Assembly: GCA_945859605.1 (NCBI GenBank)
Contig: OX243814.1
Span: 23,160,548-23,224,547, forward strand
DNA: 64,000 bases
Source of the DNA: Lumbricus rubellus
Taxonomy: Eukaryota; Annelida; Clitellata; Crassiclitellata; Lumbricidae
Direction: 5' to 3'
Shown here: one piece after another, positions 1 through 12,698 of the stretch
Numbering within the stretch: position 1 is the stretch's first letter
How the letters are laid out: each line of letters opens with the position of its first letter
Notes under the pieces: model-generated
Database searches by the model: none
Told to the model about the DNA's origin: nothing
What the model saw: the letters and a program-made list of their open reading frames with translations, nothing else
Made by a program: the position numbers and the translations under genes

Positions 1-140
1 CAACCGTGCTTTCTCAACAGCCAGTCAAAGATGCTGAAACCTTCTGCCATTCGATTGGCTGGTGCAATAGAATCGTTCAGATCTGGAATCAAGACTTGCT
101 TTTCAAGACCCACCCTGCTGCTAGCTGTTTGTGAGACCCC
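1..140 (-). other. Unassigned open segment at the left edge
   Basis: The minus strand is open from about 138 to the edge and reads [18 protein letters not shown] then [19 protein letters not shown] weak acceptor (CACAAACAG) precedes it, and the phase would fit the previous ZMYND8 exon. The sequence does not resemble the expected rest of the bromodomain, so it may be a transposon remnant or a lineage-specific exon. I do not recognise it. Confidence 0.2.
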
Positions 141-3100
141 TTTGTATTACAGCCCCATATAAATTTTTATCATTATCACTATTATATTATGTGCTACAAC
201 AGGGGTTTTCAAACTTTTTCAAGCTGGGGACCCCCTAGCAGGCCGTGGTTAGGTGGCGGACCCCTATGGGCCTATGCAATAAATTTGGCCAATCGCAATT
301 GTGTGAGGCTTTCTCGTTCGTGCTATTCGCAATGCTACTAAATACGATTCACATAGAGCTTTCTCATTTACTGCACATGGCGAAAGCTGTTATTTTACCT
401 TTCTGCTTTAAGTATAGCTTAATTAGGCCTACAGCTCCTTTTGTCGCTCGAAATATTTCTTTGGCAACATCTGCAATTTGCATGCATTGTCTTAAATGGC
501 GCTTTAATTCCATGGGTTTGATTGAATCCTGATTAGACAGAGTTTGCACACTCATGACATAACGCAAAGAGGTTAATCATAATTTGTTCCGTCTGCAATG
601 AAACCATAATGAAATATACTCTGGAAAGTGTGGATCATAGCCCTACTTGCGGAATTGTTTTATTTTTCTCACATATGTCTTTGTCGTCAAAATCTTCTGA
701 TTTCTGATCAGTTTTTCTCTTTAGAAATTTATCCATGGTTACGAAGAAGGTTGAAAATATTAATATTATATTTTTAAAAATATAGCAGCAATTCCGTCTA
801 GCAGCAATGGCGTCTCTGTTGGTATAGCTTACGTCACAATTACACTAACGTGCACTAAAATAGCACCAGAAGGAACTAATGTTGTTAGACATCAGTAAGT
901 AACGACCATAGATAGCTCATATGTTTTTATAGCTCAGTTGTTTTATAGCTCAGTTATTTTTTTAAATATAATTTTAGATGATAATGAAAATATTGCAAAT
1001 GTACTATTTTTTATTGTTTTTCTGGACCTGCTTTGCGGACCCCTTGGCAACAAGCCGCGGACCCCCAGGGGTCCGCGGACCACAGTTTGAAAACCCCTGT
1101 GCTACAACAACACTAACAAGAGGAAGACCTAATTATGCTGTAAGACAGCAAAAAAGGATATCTATATAACAATTATTTCAAATCAATGGACCATAAAAAG
1201 ACAAAGAGCTACAAGCGATAATGAAGCATACTCACTGCCATTAAATACAATGCAGTTGTGTAGAATCCACTTGACATCCGCTACAAATGCCTCCGTACTT
1301 CCATAAGCCTTCTTTTTAATGTTCTGCAAAATGCAACAGCTGAGTTCAATTTTAGGTCATGGACAATAACATTTGTCAATTGAAAGTAACCATATTAAGC
1401 ACTATTATAGATGAGCATCATTCTGAAAACTACATTGAAATACACTTGTGCAGAGGTCTTTAATATCTTTATCTGAAATATCTTTTAAAGTAATATATGA
1501 TCCACGCAAGTTATCTGAAAAATATAAACTGAAAAAGATTATGAATTTCCGTTTAACAAGAAAAAACTGAAATCATTTCAAACTGAAACTTGAACTCAGA
1601 GAGAAATTACAAACCTAAAACTCAGTTAAAACTAAAAAACTGAAATTAATTTAAAACAGAAATATCCCTGATCCACACACCTTTTCTAGGGTGCTGAAAT
1701 CCATGGCATTGAATATGAAGTCTGTGTAGGTAGGGATGAGAGCACAATCCACCGGTCGGTGAAATGGATCCGTCTACAACAAGTCAATTCATGACATAAT
1801 CAGTGCACAGTGGCCGATTGGTTAGAGCGGTCGGCCTGTAATGCAGAGGGTATGGGGTTTGATCCTAGTCCCAGACAGTGTAGGAACTTTGAGCAAGTCC
1901 TTCACTGGCCTGTGTGCACTTCTGAGGTTTGTAAGAAGGGTGATAACAAATTGCACGTGTATTGCATAACAAATAGAAGAAGAAACTGAAAAATTAACTA
2001 AATATAGAAATGGCATAAATTTTAAAAGTGCACATCTGCTTCTAAACTGTTGAAACACACATATGCTCAATTAGTAAGCTCCTGTCATCAGGCATGTTGA
2101 GTTCGGATAACTTTTGAGTAAGGACGAAGTGGTGGATGGTGTCAAATGCCTTTGAAACATAGATGGATATGAGAGAGAGTCGTGTTCTTCAGACTACATG
2201 CAAGTGATGATATCACGCACAAAAAAGATATTAGTGGAGTAGTTGTAGAACCTGACGGCTAGAGATTACAGAAGGCAGAATACATGCAGTCATGCTCATT
2301 TGCACAATCTCGCGTTCAGTCAGAGAGTATCAGGTTAATGGAGAAAGGAAAGTAAATCAGCAGAAGTTTGCAGTGCAGCTCATTGACATTTGGCTCTAAG
2401 TGAATGATTGCCATTTTCCATTTTTACACAGATGTACCAGCAAAGTTTCAAAATGCAGATATATCAATTAGATATTGGTAAATTTGTTAATACTGGTCGC
2501 TTTTAATTAAATATGAAAAGGATTTGTCATACCTCCGGATACTTCATTCGCTGAAGAACAAATTTGAGAAGAGTGCAAAGTGTTTCCATCGATAACATCG
2601 ACATTGCTTTCGAACGTGTCTCCGTGTTCTCAGCAATCATTATTTTCTAACAAACAACAAATCACAATTACTATTCTGCAAGAGATGAAAGCTCGAACAG
2701 AACATTGACCAGTCTTGCATGAATCATAAAGTGTAGGACTGAGAAATCGAGACACTGAACACCTTGGCAGGTCTCTGCTTCTCAAGTTCATTTAACTGTG
2801 AAATCCATTATGAAAATATATGCGCATATATCAAAAAGGGTCAAAACATGGGTCAAAGGTTTATGTTCCAGAAACTTAAACTGTAATTTGTCCCAAATTG
2901 GACTGAAGTATTAGCTCTGCTCTTTATCTTCTTTAATAGACCAAATGCTATCCGCATTTTGGTGTACAGACATGGTATAATAAACAGACGTACATCATTT
3001 CTATATCCAATCAATGTCTTTAAAATAGCACAAAGTCCTAAGTCCTAAATCCAATATAAATTTTTAAAAATGGCTAGAAAACATTCAATTAATCAGATTC

Positions 3101-6100
3101 AGTAATAGATATTAAATCATCATATCTAGTCTAGTATGCTTTTTGCCACGGATGTCTGCTCGAAAGAAACAGTGGGATATATGCCTATATATTTTCATAA
3201 TAATTGAAACAACACATATTGGACTTGCCTCACACTCTGGGCAGATCCACTCTTTGCTAGGCTGTTCAATGCCAAGGCATTTGATGTGGTAGAGACGAGG
3301 GCAGAGTTCACAGCAAACGCCGTGCCCATCACGGTGACAGATCCAACAAAATGCATCGGATTCCACACACTGCCAACACAAACCAATTGCTTACACTTAG
3401 CAACAGAGCAGACTGTCTACTCTCATCTCTCTTTCTACAGATGCAATTGAGCAACAAACAATCTTGCAGAAAACAGCTTCATTAAAAAATGAAAGTCTCT
3501 GCATCATAATGAATATGTGTAGCATAAAGATTTCTAAATAACAATTTACAACTTTGCCAAACCAGATCTGCGGCTTCAATATGCCATAAAATGTCACAGC
3601 GTACAGTCGTATAAATATTGTATCGTTAGACTAGAATTCTCTATAATTATAAGATCATCGAAAGATGCCATCATGGTCACTGAAAACTGAAACGACTCTG
3701 ATACAAAAATCTTTAAAACTCAAAAAACCAGCTGAAGACAGCCATTTTTCTACTAATGCATAGGACATGGTGTGGCATTGGTTTCCTTTATGTACCAAAT
3801 TGTTAAGAAACAAATAATATCCAAGTGCAGTCATCAAATTTCAGCAATCTGTTTGCAAACGTATCATAACTCCACTGTCCATTTTTGTACCTGTACACAA
3901 TCAATCATGAACAGGTGTGAAGGGATTTGGTGAAATGCATCTAGAGTTCAAGTTGAGAGACTCCATTAATGAAAAGCAAATGGTTTAAATGAAAGTGTGA
4001 AGGCAGAACACAGAAACAATGTTGTCTGAATGCTTTCTCAAGACAGGTTTCAACTGGAATGATGGTAACAGTTAAATAACCATAACCACAGTTTTTATTG
4101 CTCAAATTAACCTGAATCTAAAGACTGATATTTATTCTACAAGGATGGAAACAGAATAGCATATGCCTGCAATTCAACCCCAAATGGCCGAAGGCTGCTG
4201 AAAAAAACCCAGAAATATAATAATAATAATGATGACAACGATAACTTACTGTTCCATCTGCAGTATTTCTGATGGTTCTGCGCCTCTTAGGAACTGACAT
4301 TGATTGGCTAAGATCAGAATCGGCCGGACGTTTCCTATCTGCTCAACCAAAATACAACACAGCATCAGACATCAAAGACATGTCATAACCAAATACACAG
4401 AAATATTAAATACTTTATTAGCAGCAAGAGAAAGTTGCAAATTCTGAAAACTTATGTCACGTATAAACAAATATGTGGCATATGTTTCGTGGTAGGTGCT
4501 ATTACACAACATTGGATGTCCACTACATTGAAACCAAACTGTATCTCAAGTCAAAATATACTGAGAGTTTATCATAATGACTGACATTGGTATCTTCTAA
4601 AGATAGAGTAACATCAACAGGTATATACACTTTTTATACAGTCTGTTCGCATCAAATGTACGTGAATGCCACTGTTTTGCATTGATACAAATGATATTCT
4701 CAAAATGTCATTCATAATCTAACTTGTAAATATTACAGAGCTTGGACAAGTCTTCAGTCTCAATCTCGTTACAAAGTTTTCATGCCTGGTCCGAAGTAGT
4801 AAGTACATGCATGTTATACTTACTGCTCAGTTATATATATACAAATAATTAACAATTTCGCACCAAACAACTTTTGCATCTGTAGCGCTTGTTACATTGG
4901 AAGTTCAAGCCTGTACACTTTAATGAAAACAAATAACAAAATGAATAACTAAACTGTATAATGTATGACCATAACATGTGGCTGCACATAGTCATTCTGT
5001 ATCCAAAAACACACAAGCTATATATATTCCTGTTGACCAAAACTGTCAAACAAATATATAACATGTCATGGATTAATTACACAATACACATGAAGCTATT
5101 GCATATAACCTGAATCTAAAACAACCAGGATTTTAATGAAATTCAACCGGTATACAGAACCGCAGATATCAGTTCATAATAATTTCTTATATTTTGACAA
5201 ATTTCTTGAACAAGTGAGGAATGAGGTGAACTGAGACCTGATCTTGTTTCAATTGGTAAGCTCATTCTGGAACGCGACGCATCTTTTCCTTGTGATCTGG
5301 TTTGTACCAAGACATCAGCACCTGCTCAGAAAACAATTCCATCAGCTTAAAATCAACATAAAATGTTCAACACTTAACCAAGCCACACACAGAGCTGGAA
5401 GTGATCATCAGAATGCAGTGTTCTACAAACCATGTCACATTGGTCACATTTTGGCTAAAGTTTGTAGGGTCATGGCAAATAAGTTAACACATTCCTCCTC
5501 AAGGCTGTCATTCTGAATAGCTAGTACCTACTGTAATGTCTTTATTAGCTAATGTTTAAATTTCTAGTCAATTTCATAACCATTATTCATATCTAGTAAC
5601 GATGGCACAAAGATGAATTAGCACAATCACAATACTTCTCAACTCCTTGCCAATTCAATTCAACTTCTGTGATATTGCGATTAACCATTTAAACATGAAT
5701 AGCAATCATAATGTCAGTCTGATATAATAAACAAAGATTTTAATACATAACATATATGACATATAAAAATGCAAAATGACTGTACTGACAGTGTACTCAT
5801 TTCCTACTGAACAAAGAATCCAGCCAACTTATCTTTTGTCTTTGCTAACCACTCAGATTTGTGGATATGGATGATCCACACATGTTGCTTAGAACTGTTC
5901 TTTAGATGCCTTGACTCCTGTTCTCTCCAGTCTGAACAATACTTGGTTGCCCATCTTTTCAGTCATTGGCCATGGTGGCTTTGGAATATGTTAACTGTTT
6001 CTGCATTTTCTCCTCTTGATCAGCCTGCAATCTCATTCGTTTCATATTGCTTATCTTCCACGACATGCATACCAATTTCATCAGCCTTGCCTAAGTTGCC

Positions 6101-8968
6101 TTCGAGTTTCATCAGCTAAACAAAGACCGTCCTGACTGGTTCTGTGCAATAGCTTATTCTTTTGAATCATGGTTTGTAAGAAGCACTGAAGAAGTTTCCA
6201 GATTTGATTGCATGCCACAACTCGATTAAAAATCAGTTCAAAATTGAAATTGAGTCCTTTTAGACATAGCCAAAAAACGAAGAAAAAAATAAATGTAGTC
6301 AACAAAACCTTTTGACTCTGGCATTACTGTGGAAGTAGAAGATGGCACAGAATAACGACGTCTGTATATCATACTTCCATCATTAGCTATAAAAAAACAC
6401 AAGAAATTCAACAACTAATAATGCTGTGGTTCTTGGCTAGAACACAATGCACAGTATACCTAACTCACATCAGTTTACAGTTATTTTATATTAAATCTGG
6501 CTTTACTCTAAAAGCCACAATCTAGATGTTTCACCAACAGGCATATCAAAAATTGTGTCTTAATTTTCTACAAGAATTATCTTCATATTTTTAGTGCTAG
6601 TAACAAGGCAACAGCTCTACAGATCATCCATACATATCCATACATATTCATGTATAAATTGGCCACAGATAACAAATCTGCAGTCCACATTTCATAACAA
6701 CTTTACCGATTGACAGATCAATCATGTCATCAATAAATCAATTGATTCAACAAATCAATCAGGCAGGCAGCAGTAAAAGCAATTAATTTACTTAACTAAC
6801 TGTATGTTAATTGGCACATAATCATGTTAAAGACTAATTTTATTATGTTTTTACATTCAGGGCACAAAACAAAATTGTAGAAACATGTAACAGTTTCCAG
6901 TAACTGAGCAATAACCTTGAAGGGGTGTTACATAAATATCTGCAATGAATGAATGAATAAATGAATGAATAAATGTATTTAACACAGGTTTAAAAACTGA
7001 AGTACAGTTACACTGTGGAGATTATACACATCACTACCCCTATCAACTGTGAATTTATTCATTACAGCAGTGAGACATTCAACCAAAACAACTACTTTAT
7101 TGGTCAAATACAATTTATTGTAGAAGTCTCCAGCATATTATAATTATTGCTTAGATCATATTTACATTATAATTACATTTATTTAGCTTATATTATTTAT
7201 TTTATTAACAATTTAAACAAATTTCGCATACAATCATACATTTGAGTTTCAAAATTTAAGGTTGTAATGACAATGAAGAAAAGATTTGTTTTTAAGTCGA
7301 ACAGTACGAGATGTCTAAAACTGCCAAGGTGTCAGGCCTAGGTTACCTTTCTGTATGTTGGCAGAACGCCTGGCCATAACAGAGCTACCAGGAATGATGA
7401 CATTCTTGCTACTAGGCACAACAGATGAGTGCATAGATGGTGCACCGGCGTCACCAGTGCCTGGCAGATAAGTTATCAAATACCACTCATGCAATTTATT
7501 AAGCGCATATACAAGAAAAACATAAATATCTCACATCTGTGCCACTTACTTGCATTAAGAAAGAATATTCTTACGACATCAATACATATGTATATATAAT
7601 TAATTATATATAATATCATATTATATATATGTATATGAGTTAAATGTATCAAGTAATTCCCTCTGAATTTTGGAACAAATGTCACAGAAACAGAGCAAAC
7701 ACTGATTTGTTTAATAAACTTTCCAGTGTAGCATCTAAATTAACCATCTTTATTTAAGTTCACAATTTAGCAGCAAATCAAACTATACTTCAGAATCACA
7801 TACTAACTACAAGTATAGTAAATGATTAAAATAAATTACTAAAATTTTAAGTATGCTTTCAGCTATTCAAAAAGATATCACACATACAGTAGAGACCTGT
7901 TTACATGCGGCCTGTTTACTCATAAATGAAGCTACACCATGGCTTCCAACACCTATTTAATATGCAAGACCTAAACAGAACAGAAATTTGCTGAGCAGCA
8001 GCCTGGATCATCTGTGCACAGGACTGGTGCCTCAATACTGATTAGTAATAGTTGCTAGTTGCAGAGGGCAACTGTGCCACTTATTACAGTACATTTACAC
8101 AACAGCTGCACAGTGCACATGTATCCAAACAGTGCATAATAATGTTGCCAGATGCAAAATGTCTGGTCTTAAATCACAAACACTTCTGCTCGTAACCAGA
8201 CAGCAATGCAATATGACCATCCAAAGTAATTGTTTAGATATCTGACAGAAGAGTACAGTGAAAATGCCTTCACACTAGACAGTAGACAAGTCTGTGTCTT
8301 TGAGCATTCTACGCACTCTAAGGTTTCTAAAAGCAAGGTTATATATTACTGCAGATCTCTTTACGCATTTACACACGGTTGAGGCAATTTGTGGAGCTCA
8401 AAGATTGTGCATGAATGGGTCTGCACTATAAACGAAGTACATCTTACTTACAACTGCGCTACTCACAATAATTAAACTAATTCAGGTTCATAGAATGTCT
8501 TAGATTTCTGAAGATTTTCAACCATTAACGAACTTAAGTATAATTGTATATACCGGTACTGAATCAGGTAATTTTTTCTAGTTATATGACTGAAAACATT
8601 TTTGTATAGTTTAGAGTTGAGGAGACTTAAAAATCGAGATTTCACATTAAATGCAAAAGAGGTAGTATTTATTCAAACAGAGCAGAGTAATAAAGCGCTT
8701 GATTTCTCATAAAAGCAAGACAATAATTGTGTTTAAAAATAACACCAGAATAAGAATAACGCCTGAATGAAGCTCATTTCATTTTATTAGTAACCTACAA
8801 ATATGCAGGTTTCATAAACTGGCTTTACAGTTTACACCTTTCATGTTAATCGTTGTAAGATCACAGTATTGTAAATCAGATTAGATAAAAAAAAAATAGT
8901 ACGAGTAACAACAAGTACTGAATTTATACCCTTGTCTCCTGACTTCGGCTTCATCATTTATGTTGAAT
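1..8968 (-). CDS. ZMYND8: ZMYND8-like chromatin reader, 5' part (PHD finger and N-terminal bromodomain), partial
   Basis: Coding exons in transcript order: 8957-8930, 7460-7347, 6386-6309, 4338-4250, 3369-3229, 2646-2533, 1773-1681, 1323-1236. Phases join throughout to give 248 residues. The start ATG follows an in-frame TAA; a 5'UTR acceptor lies at 8969-8970. After a basic low-complexity N-terminus (PKRRRTIRN), exon 3369-3229 encodes a PHD finger ([20 protein letters not shown], then WICPECE). The next exon continues [18 protein letters not shown], and the bromodomain begins with [14 protein letters not shown] and [12 protein letters not shown]. This order and wording match the PHD-bromo-PWWP-MYND protein ZMYND8 (RACK7), a nuclear histone-mark reader (family knowledge). 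PWWP and MYND lie beyond the window. The intron after the PHD exon uses a GC donor. The homologue ZMYND11 is the main alternative, but the wording is closer to ZMYND8. No further coding exon was found between 1235 and the left edge. Confidence 0.9.
200..1099. mobile_element. Non-autonomous hAT (Charlie-type) element in a ZMYND8 intron
   Basis: The ends are CAGGGGTTTTCAAAC and its exact inverse GTTTGAAAACCCCTG, flanked on both sides by the 8-bp direct repeat TGCTACAA (192-199 and 1100-1107). The 3' subterminal part has the GGTCCGCGGACC motif usual near hAT-Charlie ends. The 900-bp interior holds no transposase reading frame, so it must have been moved by a transposase made elsewhere. Target duplication and ends are intact. 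Confidence 0.9.
1811..1990 (+). repeat. tRNA-derived SINE
   Basis: A box-A-like stretch (TGGCCGATTGGTTAGAGCGG) is followed about 35 bp on by a box-B-like GGTTTGATCCTAG, then by GAGCAAGTCCTTCACTGG, which recurs in the SINEs at 56715 and 58836. An A-rich GAAGAA tail ends it. It lies in a ZMYND8 intron, opposite to the gene. Confidence 0.7.
3222..3229 (-). other. GC-AG intron donor after the ZMYND8 PHD exon
   Basis: The exon ends TGT GAG and the intron begins GCAAGTCC. Only this cut joins CPECE in frame to the next exon's [10 protein letters not shown], matching the family. The nearby GT (GAGGCAA^GT) would shift the frame. The context AG^GCAAGT is the usual consensus of GC-AG introns. Confidence 0.85.
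6905..6976 (+). repeat. SINE 3' tail with (TGAA)n microsatellite
   Basis: CCTTGAAGGGGTGTTACATAAA matches the 3' end of the SINE at 58836 (CTTGAAGGGGTGCTATAAC) and is followed by repeated TGAA/TAAA units. It looks like a 5'-truncated SINE whose tail became a microsatellite. Confidence 0.55.
7985..8290. repeat. Old interspersed repeat, copy 1
   Basis: The segment with TTAAATCACAAACACTTC, CAGACAGCAATGCAAT and CAAAGTAATTG recurs in the same order near 30040-30110. No coding potential or ends were recognised; it lies in the first ZMYND8 intron. Confidence 0.5.
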
Positions 8969-9238
8969 CTGTAAGACAGACATTATCATATGAAAACTAC
9001 GGCAATTGTAATGTAAGTTTATATCAATGAACATAATATTTTATATCATCATAACAAAACTCAGAAAAGAAAGCTTGCTAAAGAAGTGCTTTTGGAACAG
9101 AGATGTGTATCAATTACTAAGCTGTTCAAATCTGGGTGGCCAATCACTTTGTGTTGATGGCCCATTAAAAAACAATTCGGTAGATGTTACCGACGGCTCG
9201 GTAGCATGTAAACAGCATGGCCATTACAGATAGAGGCA

Positions 9239-9595
9239 GAATAGAGCAGTCTGATCAATAGCCCAATGTTGTGAAAGATCGTCTTTATTTTGCAGTATTA
9301 TTACCACGACTTTTAGGGGAGACCATGTAATGTGACACTGGTTCTGTCCATAGGCAGATTATATGATCCAGTACCTCTCTATAGGCGGAAGAATCAGTGC
9401 AATCACACGGTAAGCTTCCAATTCGCATTTGAATTGATAAACAGTTGGTAGGTGTTTAAGGTCAATCGATTTTGTTGTATTCTTTAGCTTATTAATATTT
9501 ATGAAAATATACCTTTTCATGGTCTTTTGACCATTGACTAATAAGCGGAGTAATTGGGCTATCGATCACTGTAGGTCAGACGGCTCTATTCAAAA
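9239..9595. mobile_element. Probable MITE with inverted ends, imperfect
   Basis: Left arm GAATAGAGCAGTCTGATC ... AATAGCCCAAT pairs with the inverse of the right arm (GAATAGAGCCGTCTGACC ... GATAGCCCAAT) about 310 bp away. I could not define a target duplication. There is no reading frame of note. Confidence 0.45.
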
Positions 9596-9817
9596 TGCAG
9601 AGTAATGAAGAATAACTTCTATATACCCAACTAAGATTAAGATCAGATACCACACATTCACACTTTTCTTGAATATTTCTTTGCGCTAATGGGATACCTG
9701 GCTTTGGTTTCCCTTATGTAAATAACTACAGAGCCCTTAATGTGCCCCCAGATAATGCGCTGAACATTACGTTTGGCACACAGTTGCTGATGTCGCCCAA
9801 AACTTAACAAGGCATAT

Positions 9818-9865
9818 CTGAATTTTAACAGATCATCATCAGGATGATAATCTGTTAAAATTCAG
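9818..9865. other. Hairpin next to MITE A
   Basis: CTGAATTTTAACAGAT and its inverse ATCTGTTAAAATTCAG flank a 16-bp loop. The right arm contains the AAATTCAG that MITE A duplicated on insertion, so MITE A sits at the foot of an existing hairpin. Confidence 0.75.
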
Positions 9866-10419
9866 GGTAAAAACCCATTTTAACGTCACAAATTATTTTC
9901 ATGGCAAATTAAATCGTCGCATCAGAATGACATACACAACAATATTTTTCGACGAAATAGAAGCGGGATTTCTCACGTGAGGGTCGGTTAGGGCTCAGGT
10001 TAGGCGCCGTGAGGGTCGGTTAGGGTTAGTGTTAGGGTTAGTGCAGTCACTATGCTGAAATTGAAGCTGGAATGATAAACGATAAGTATCAATGAAATAG
10101 AAGTTAGATTGATGAAAAATATTCACTTACGAAATAGAAGAGGGATTTATGCAACAAATTGTTGCATAAACAGAAGCTGGATGAATGAAAAGGAGTCTTG
10201 GTAAACAACGCTGCAACGTTACTTCTTGGAGGTCGTAAAAGCCACACCGGTTTCGTCCGATCATCCAGCTTCCATTTCACCTACAGAGAAGTTTCATCCA
10301 GCTTATATTTCAAGCGCATGAAAGCGGAAATGCGTACGCTAAGAAATAATAGCCGCTTAAAATGAAACCGCTAAAAAAACGCCAAAAAATTATTTGTGAC
10401 GTTAAAATGGGTTTTTACC
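9866..10419. mobile_element. MITE A, GG...CC ends with telomere-like core
   Basis: The 554-bp element starts GGTAAAAACCCATTTTAACG and ends with the inverse, inside the 8-bp duplication AAATTCAG (9858-9865 and 10420-10427). At 9977-10049 it has the core GTGAGGGTCGGTTAGGG, then GGTTAGGGTTAG and GTTAGGGTTAGTGCAG. No transposase is encoded. GG termini with an 8-bp duplication fit Merlin or an unassigned group; the superfamily call is inference. Confidence 0.88.
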
Positions 10420-11728
10420 AAATTCAGATATAAGCTTATACATAATAACACTGTTACCATCTGTTGACGGTGCCAGCAGATATTATTGATGCTTCGTTTT
10501 AAAATGAATCCTGCTGTTTAAGTTTTATACTTACAAGCGTCTGTAAAAGTAGTTTCTGATCTTTTGTTTTATTATTCCGCAGAGAATTCAGAACTGCAGC
10601 TCTACTACTATCTGCGCTTACCCAGTTTATATTGAAACGTAAAGTGCGTAAACGTGCGCAGAGTAATAAGCTATTAAAGGAGAAGGCAATGCAAGCACGG
10701 AGCAACAAACCACGCATGCGATAATTTAGAGGAAAATTCTTCTGTAGACTACTTACTATTATATCGCTTATTTCCGAATATTTCCTTTGCACTTTGGTTC
10801 GCCTGAAAGCTCAAAGGCAGAACAATCTTCACTTTTATTAATTTTATTGGGCTACATTACAGCTATAATTACACTAAAAATCAAATTTACGATTGGCTGG
10901 TAACCGTCCAATGAGCGAGTGGAATAGATAGGGTCAACGCGATACTTGGATGAAATTTTTTTAACGCTACAATTATTTATCGCATTAATTTTGATTTATA
11001 CCGCCCCTTCAAACTCATACTCAGATGCGCTACCGACCACAGAACGAGATATTAAAATATCCAGTGAATTGTTTGGCAGGTCATAAGGGATGATAAAGCA
11101 GCTCAATAGTCAAATAGGCAGTTAAAAAATAATGACCTGCCGCTGCCTATGGGGCGCCGCTCGGGTTGGGAGAACCTTGATTGTCTCTCAACATGAGACA
11201 ACCCAAAACGTAAAATTAATATGGTCGTCGAGGGGTGACCGGGGGGGGGTGTCGATGCAAATAATGAACTGTGAGGGTCCATATAAATATATATATATAA
11301 TTATTTACCTCGTGTGAATAATAATAGGCCTAATGTTGCGAAGGACGAGGCCTGAATTTTCAGAAATTCACCAATAGTTCCTAAATGTAATGTAATTTAA
11401 ATCTTCGAGAATCTCTCAGCGCCCACAAAAGCCACGTCAGGGAGACCAGCTTATTCACCGGCGCTATGTCAAATCAAGTCCGCAATAGCCAGAGCTGCCG
11501 TTTTCGTTCCGGTGCCAGGTCAAAATCCGGGGAGGTCAAGCCGAGGAGACAGCGTCGTGCTACGGTGGTTGCCGATTATGGTGGTAGTTGGGTGATGGAA
11601 TCTGATTGGAATCTGGGTAGGATAGCTTGAAGAGTTCGGTTTTCAGTCGTGAATGGAAAGCAGCAGAGGAGAGTGAAGGCGGAGGACAGGTTGAATTTGG
11701 AGGGGAAATAAGATCGACTGAACTGAAC

Positions 11729-11774
11729 CACAGTATAGATAACTAGAGGGACTATCTTGTTATCTATACTGTGG
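11729..11774. other. Short perfect foldback
   Basis: CCACAGTATAGATAAC and its exact inverse GTTATCTATACTGTGG flank a 14-bp loop; CTGAA stands on both outer sides. It could be a minimal foldback element or a structured RNA segment. Confidence 0.6.
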
Positions 11775-12156
11775 CTGAACCATAGATATAATATCTAGGG
11801 ACTGAGCACACGTTGTTAGTGTTACTAAAAATGTGCTTCCACGGTTCCACCCACCCAGGGATCCCGTTAAGGTCTGAATTCTTGGAGTCATGGACGCATC
11901 ACATCAAGAAAATTGGAGTCCACGCCAAATGGATGAGAGTCATGGACTCCAGACCCATCCATTTTTGGAGTCCCATCGGGCCACAGTAACGTAGGCTAAA
12001 TGCAAAAAATTTCGAAATTCTTATATTAGGCGAATAGGCGAAAAAGGGCCCAACCATTAGGCTATTATTACGTACCGTTAGACCTATACAAGGGCGGATA
12101 CATAAATTTGTGAAGGGGGGGGGGGCGCCAAAATTTTCGGTGATCCTTGCCGGGAA

Positions 12157-12310
12157 AAAATACCATTTTCCTGCCAAGAAATCTGATGACTTATGTGTGA
12201 AAAATTTACCATTTTTCTGCCCAAAAATCTGATGACCTTTTGTAGCCATATCCGGCCGAAATTTGTCAAAAAATACCATTTTCTCTGCCAAAAAGTGTGA
12301 TGACCTTTTT
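12157..12310. repeat. Degenerate tandem repeat
   Basis: Three imperfect copies of a unit containing TACCATTTTCCTGCC followed by AATCTGATGAC start near 12161, 12207 and 12274. Spacing is uneven (46 and 67 bp). A G-run and GGGCGGAT lie just upstream, GGATCCGCC downstream, so it may be the interior of an undefined inverted-repeat element. Confidence 0.5.
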
Positions 12311-12698
12311 TTAGTCATCTGGTCGTTATCTGTTGATCTCTCTAGTCGCATTGAATTAAATGTTCTTGAAACCAAATGGGGGGCCACGTCCCATGCAATT
12401 TTTAAATGGGGGCCATGGCCGAATTGGCCTCCCTGGATCCGCCTCGAGGCCTCTGCCGCTAACAAAGACATAATTTCAGAATTTGTCTAGACTAGCCTAT
12501 ATGACCAGTAGGTCTATCAATATCTTCCCGACGATAATTCTTATTTTTCAACATTTTTGCATTTTTCTTTTTCTTTTAGTTTTTTATTTTAAGATCTACC
12601 CGACGACTGTCATATTAGGGCCTACTTTTAAAGCCAGGAACGCTCATAAGACGCTCTAGCTCTAGCATTATTATTGATGACATAATTAGGCTTATATA

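Larger units (their letters stand above)
10420..12690. other. Gene-poor stretch between ZMYND8 and the mariner remnant
   Basis: No conserved coding sequence was seen on either strand. The upstream part of ZMYND8 may hold a non-coding first exon; a good minus-strand donor (GTAAGTAGTC) lies near 10760, but nothing ties it to the gene. The 190-aa open frame at 11899-12471 is repeat-derived and resembles no family I know. Confidence 0.5.

Noticed and set aside
10499..10792. 97-aa minus-strand frame upstream of ZMYND8
   Set aside because: No family resemblance; an in-frame TAA directly before the ATG at 8957 shows the coding sequence starts there.
11899..12471. 190-aa minus-strand open frame
   Set aside because: It spans a degenerate tandem repeat and G-runs, resembles no family, and has no splice or start context of note.
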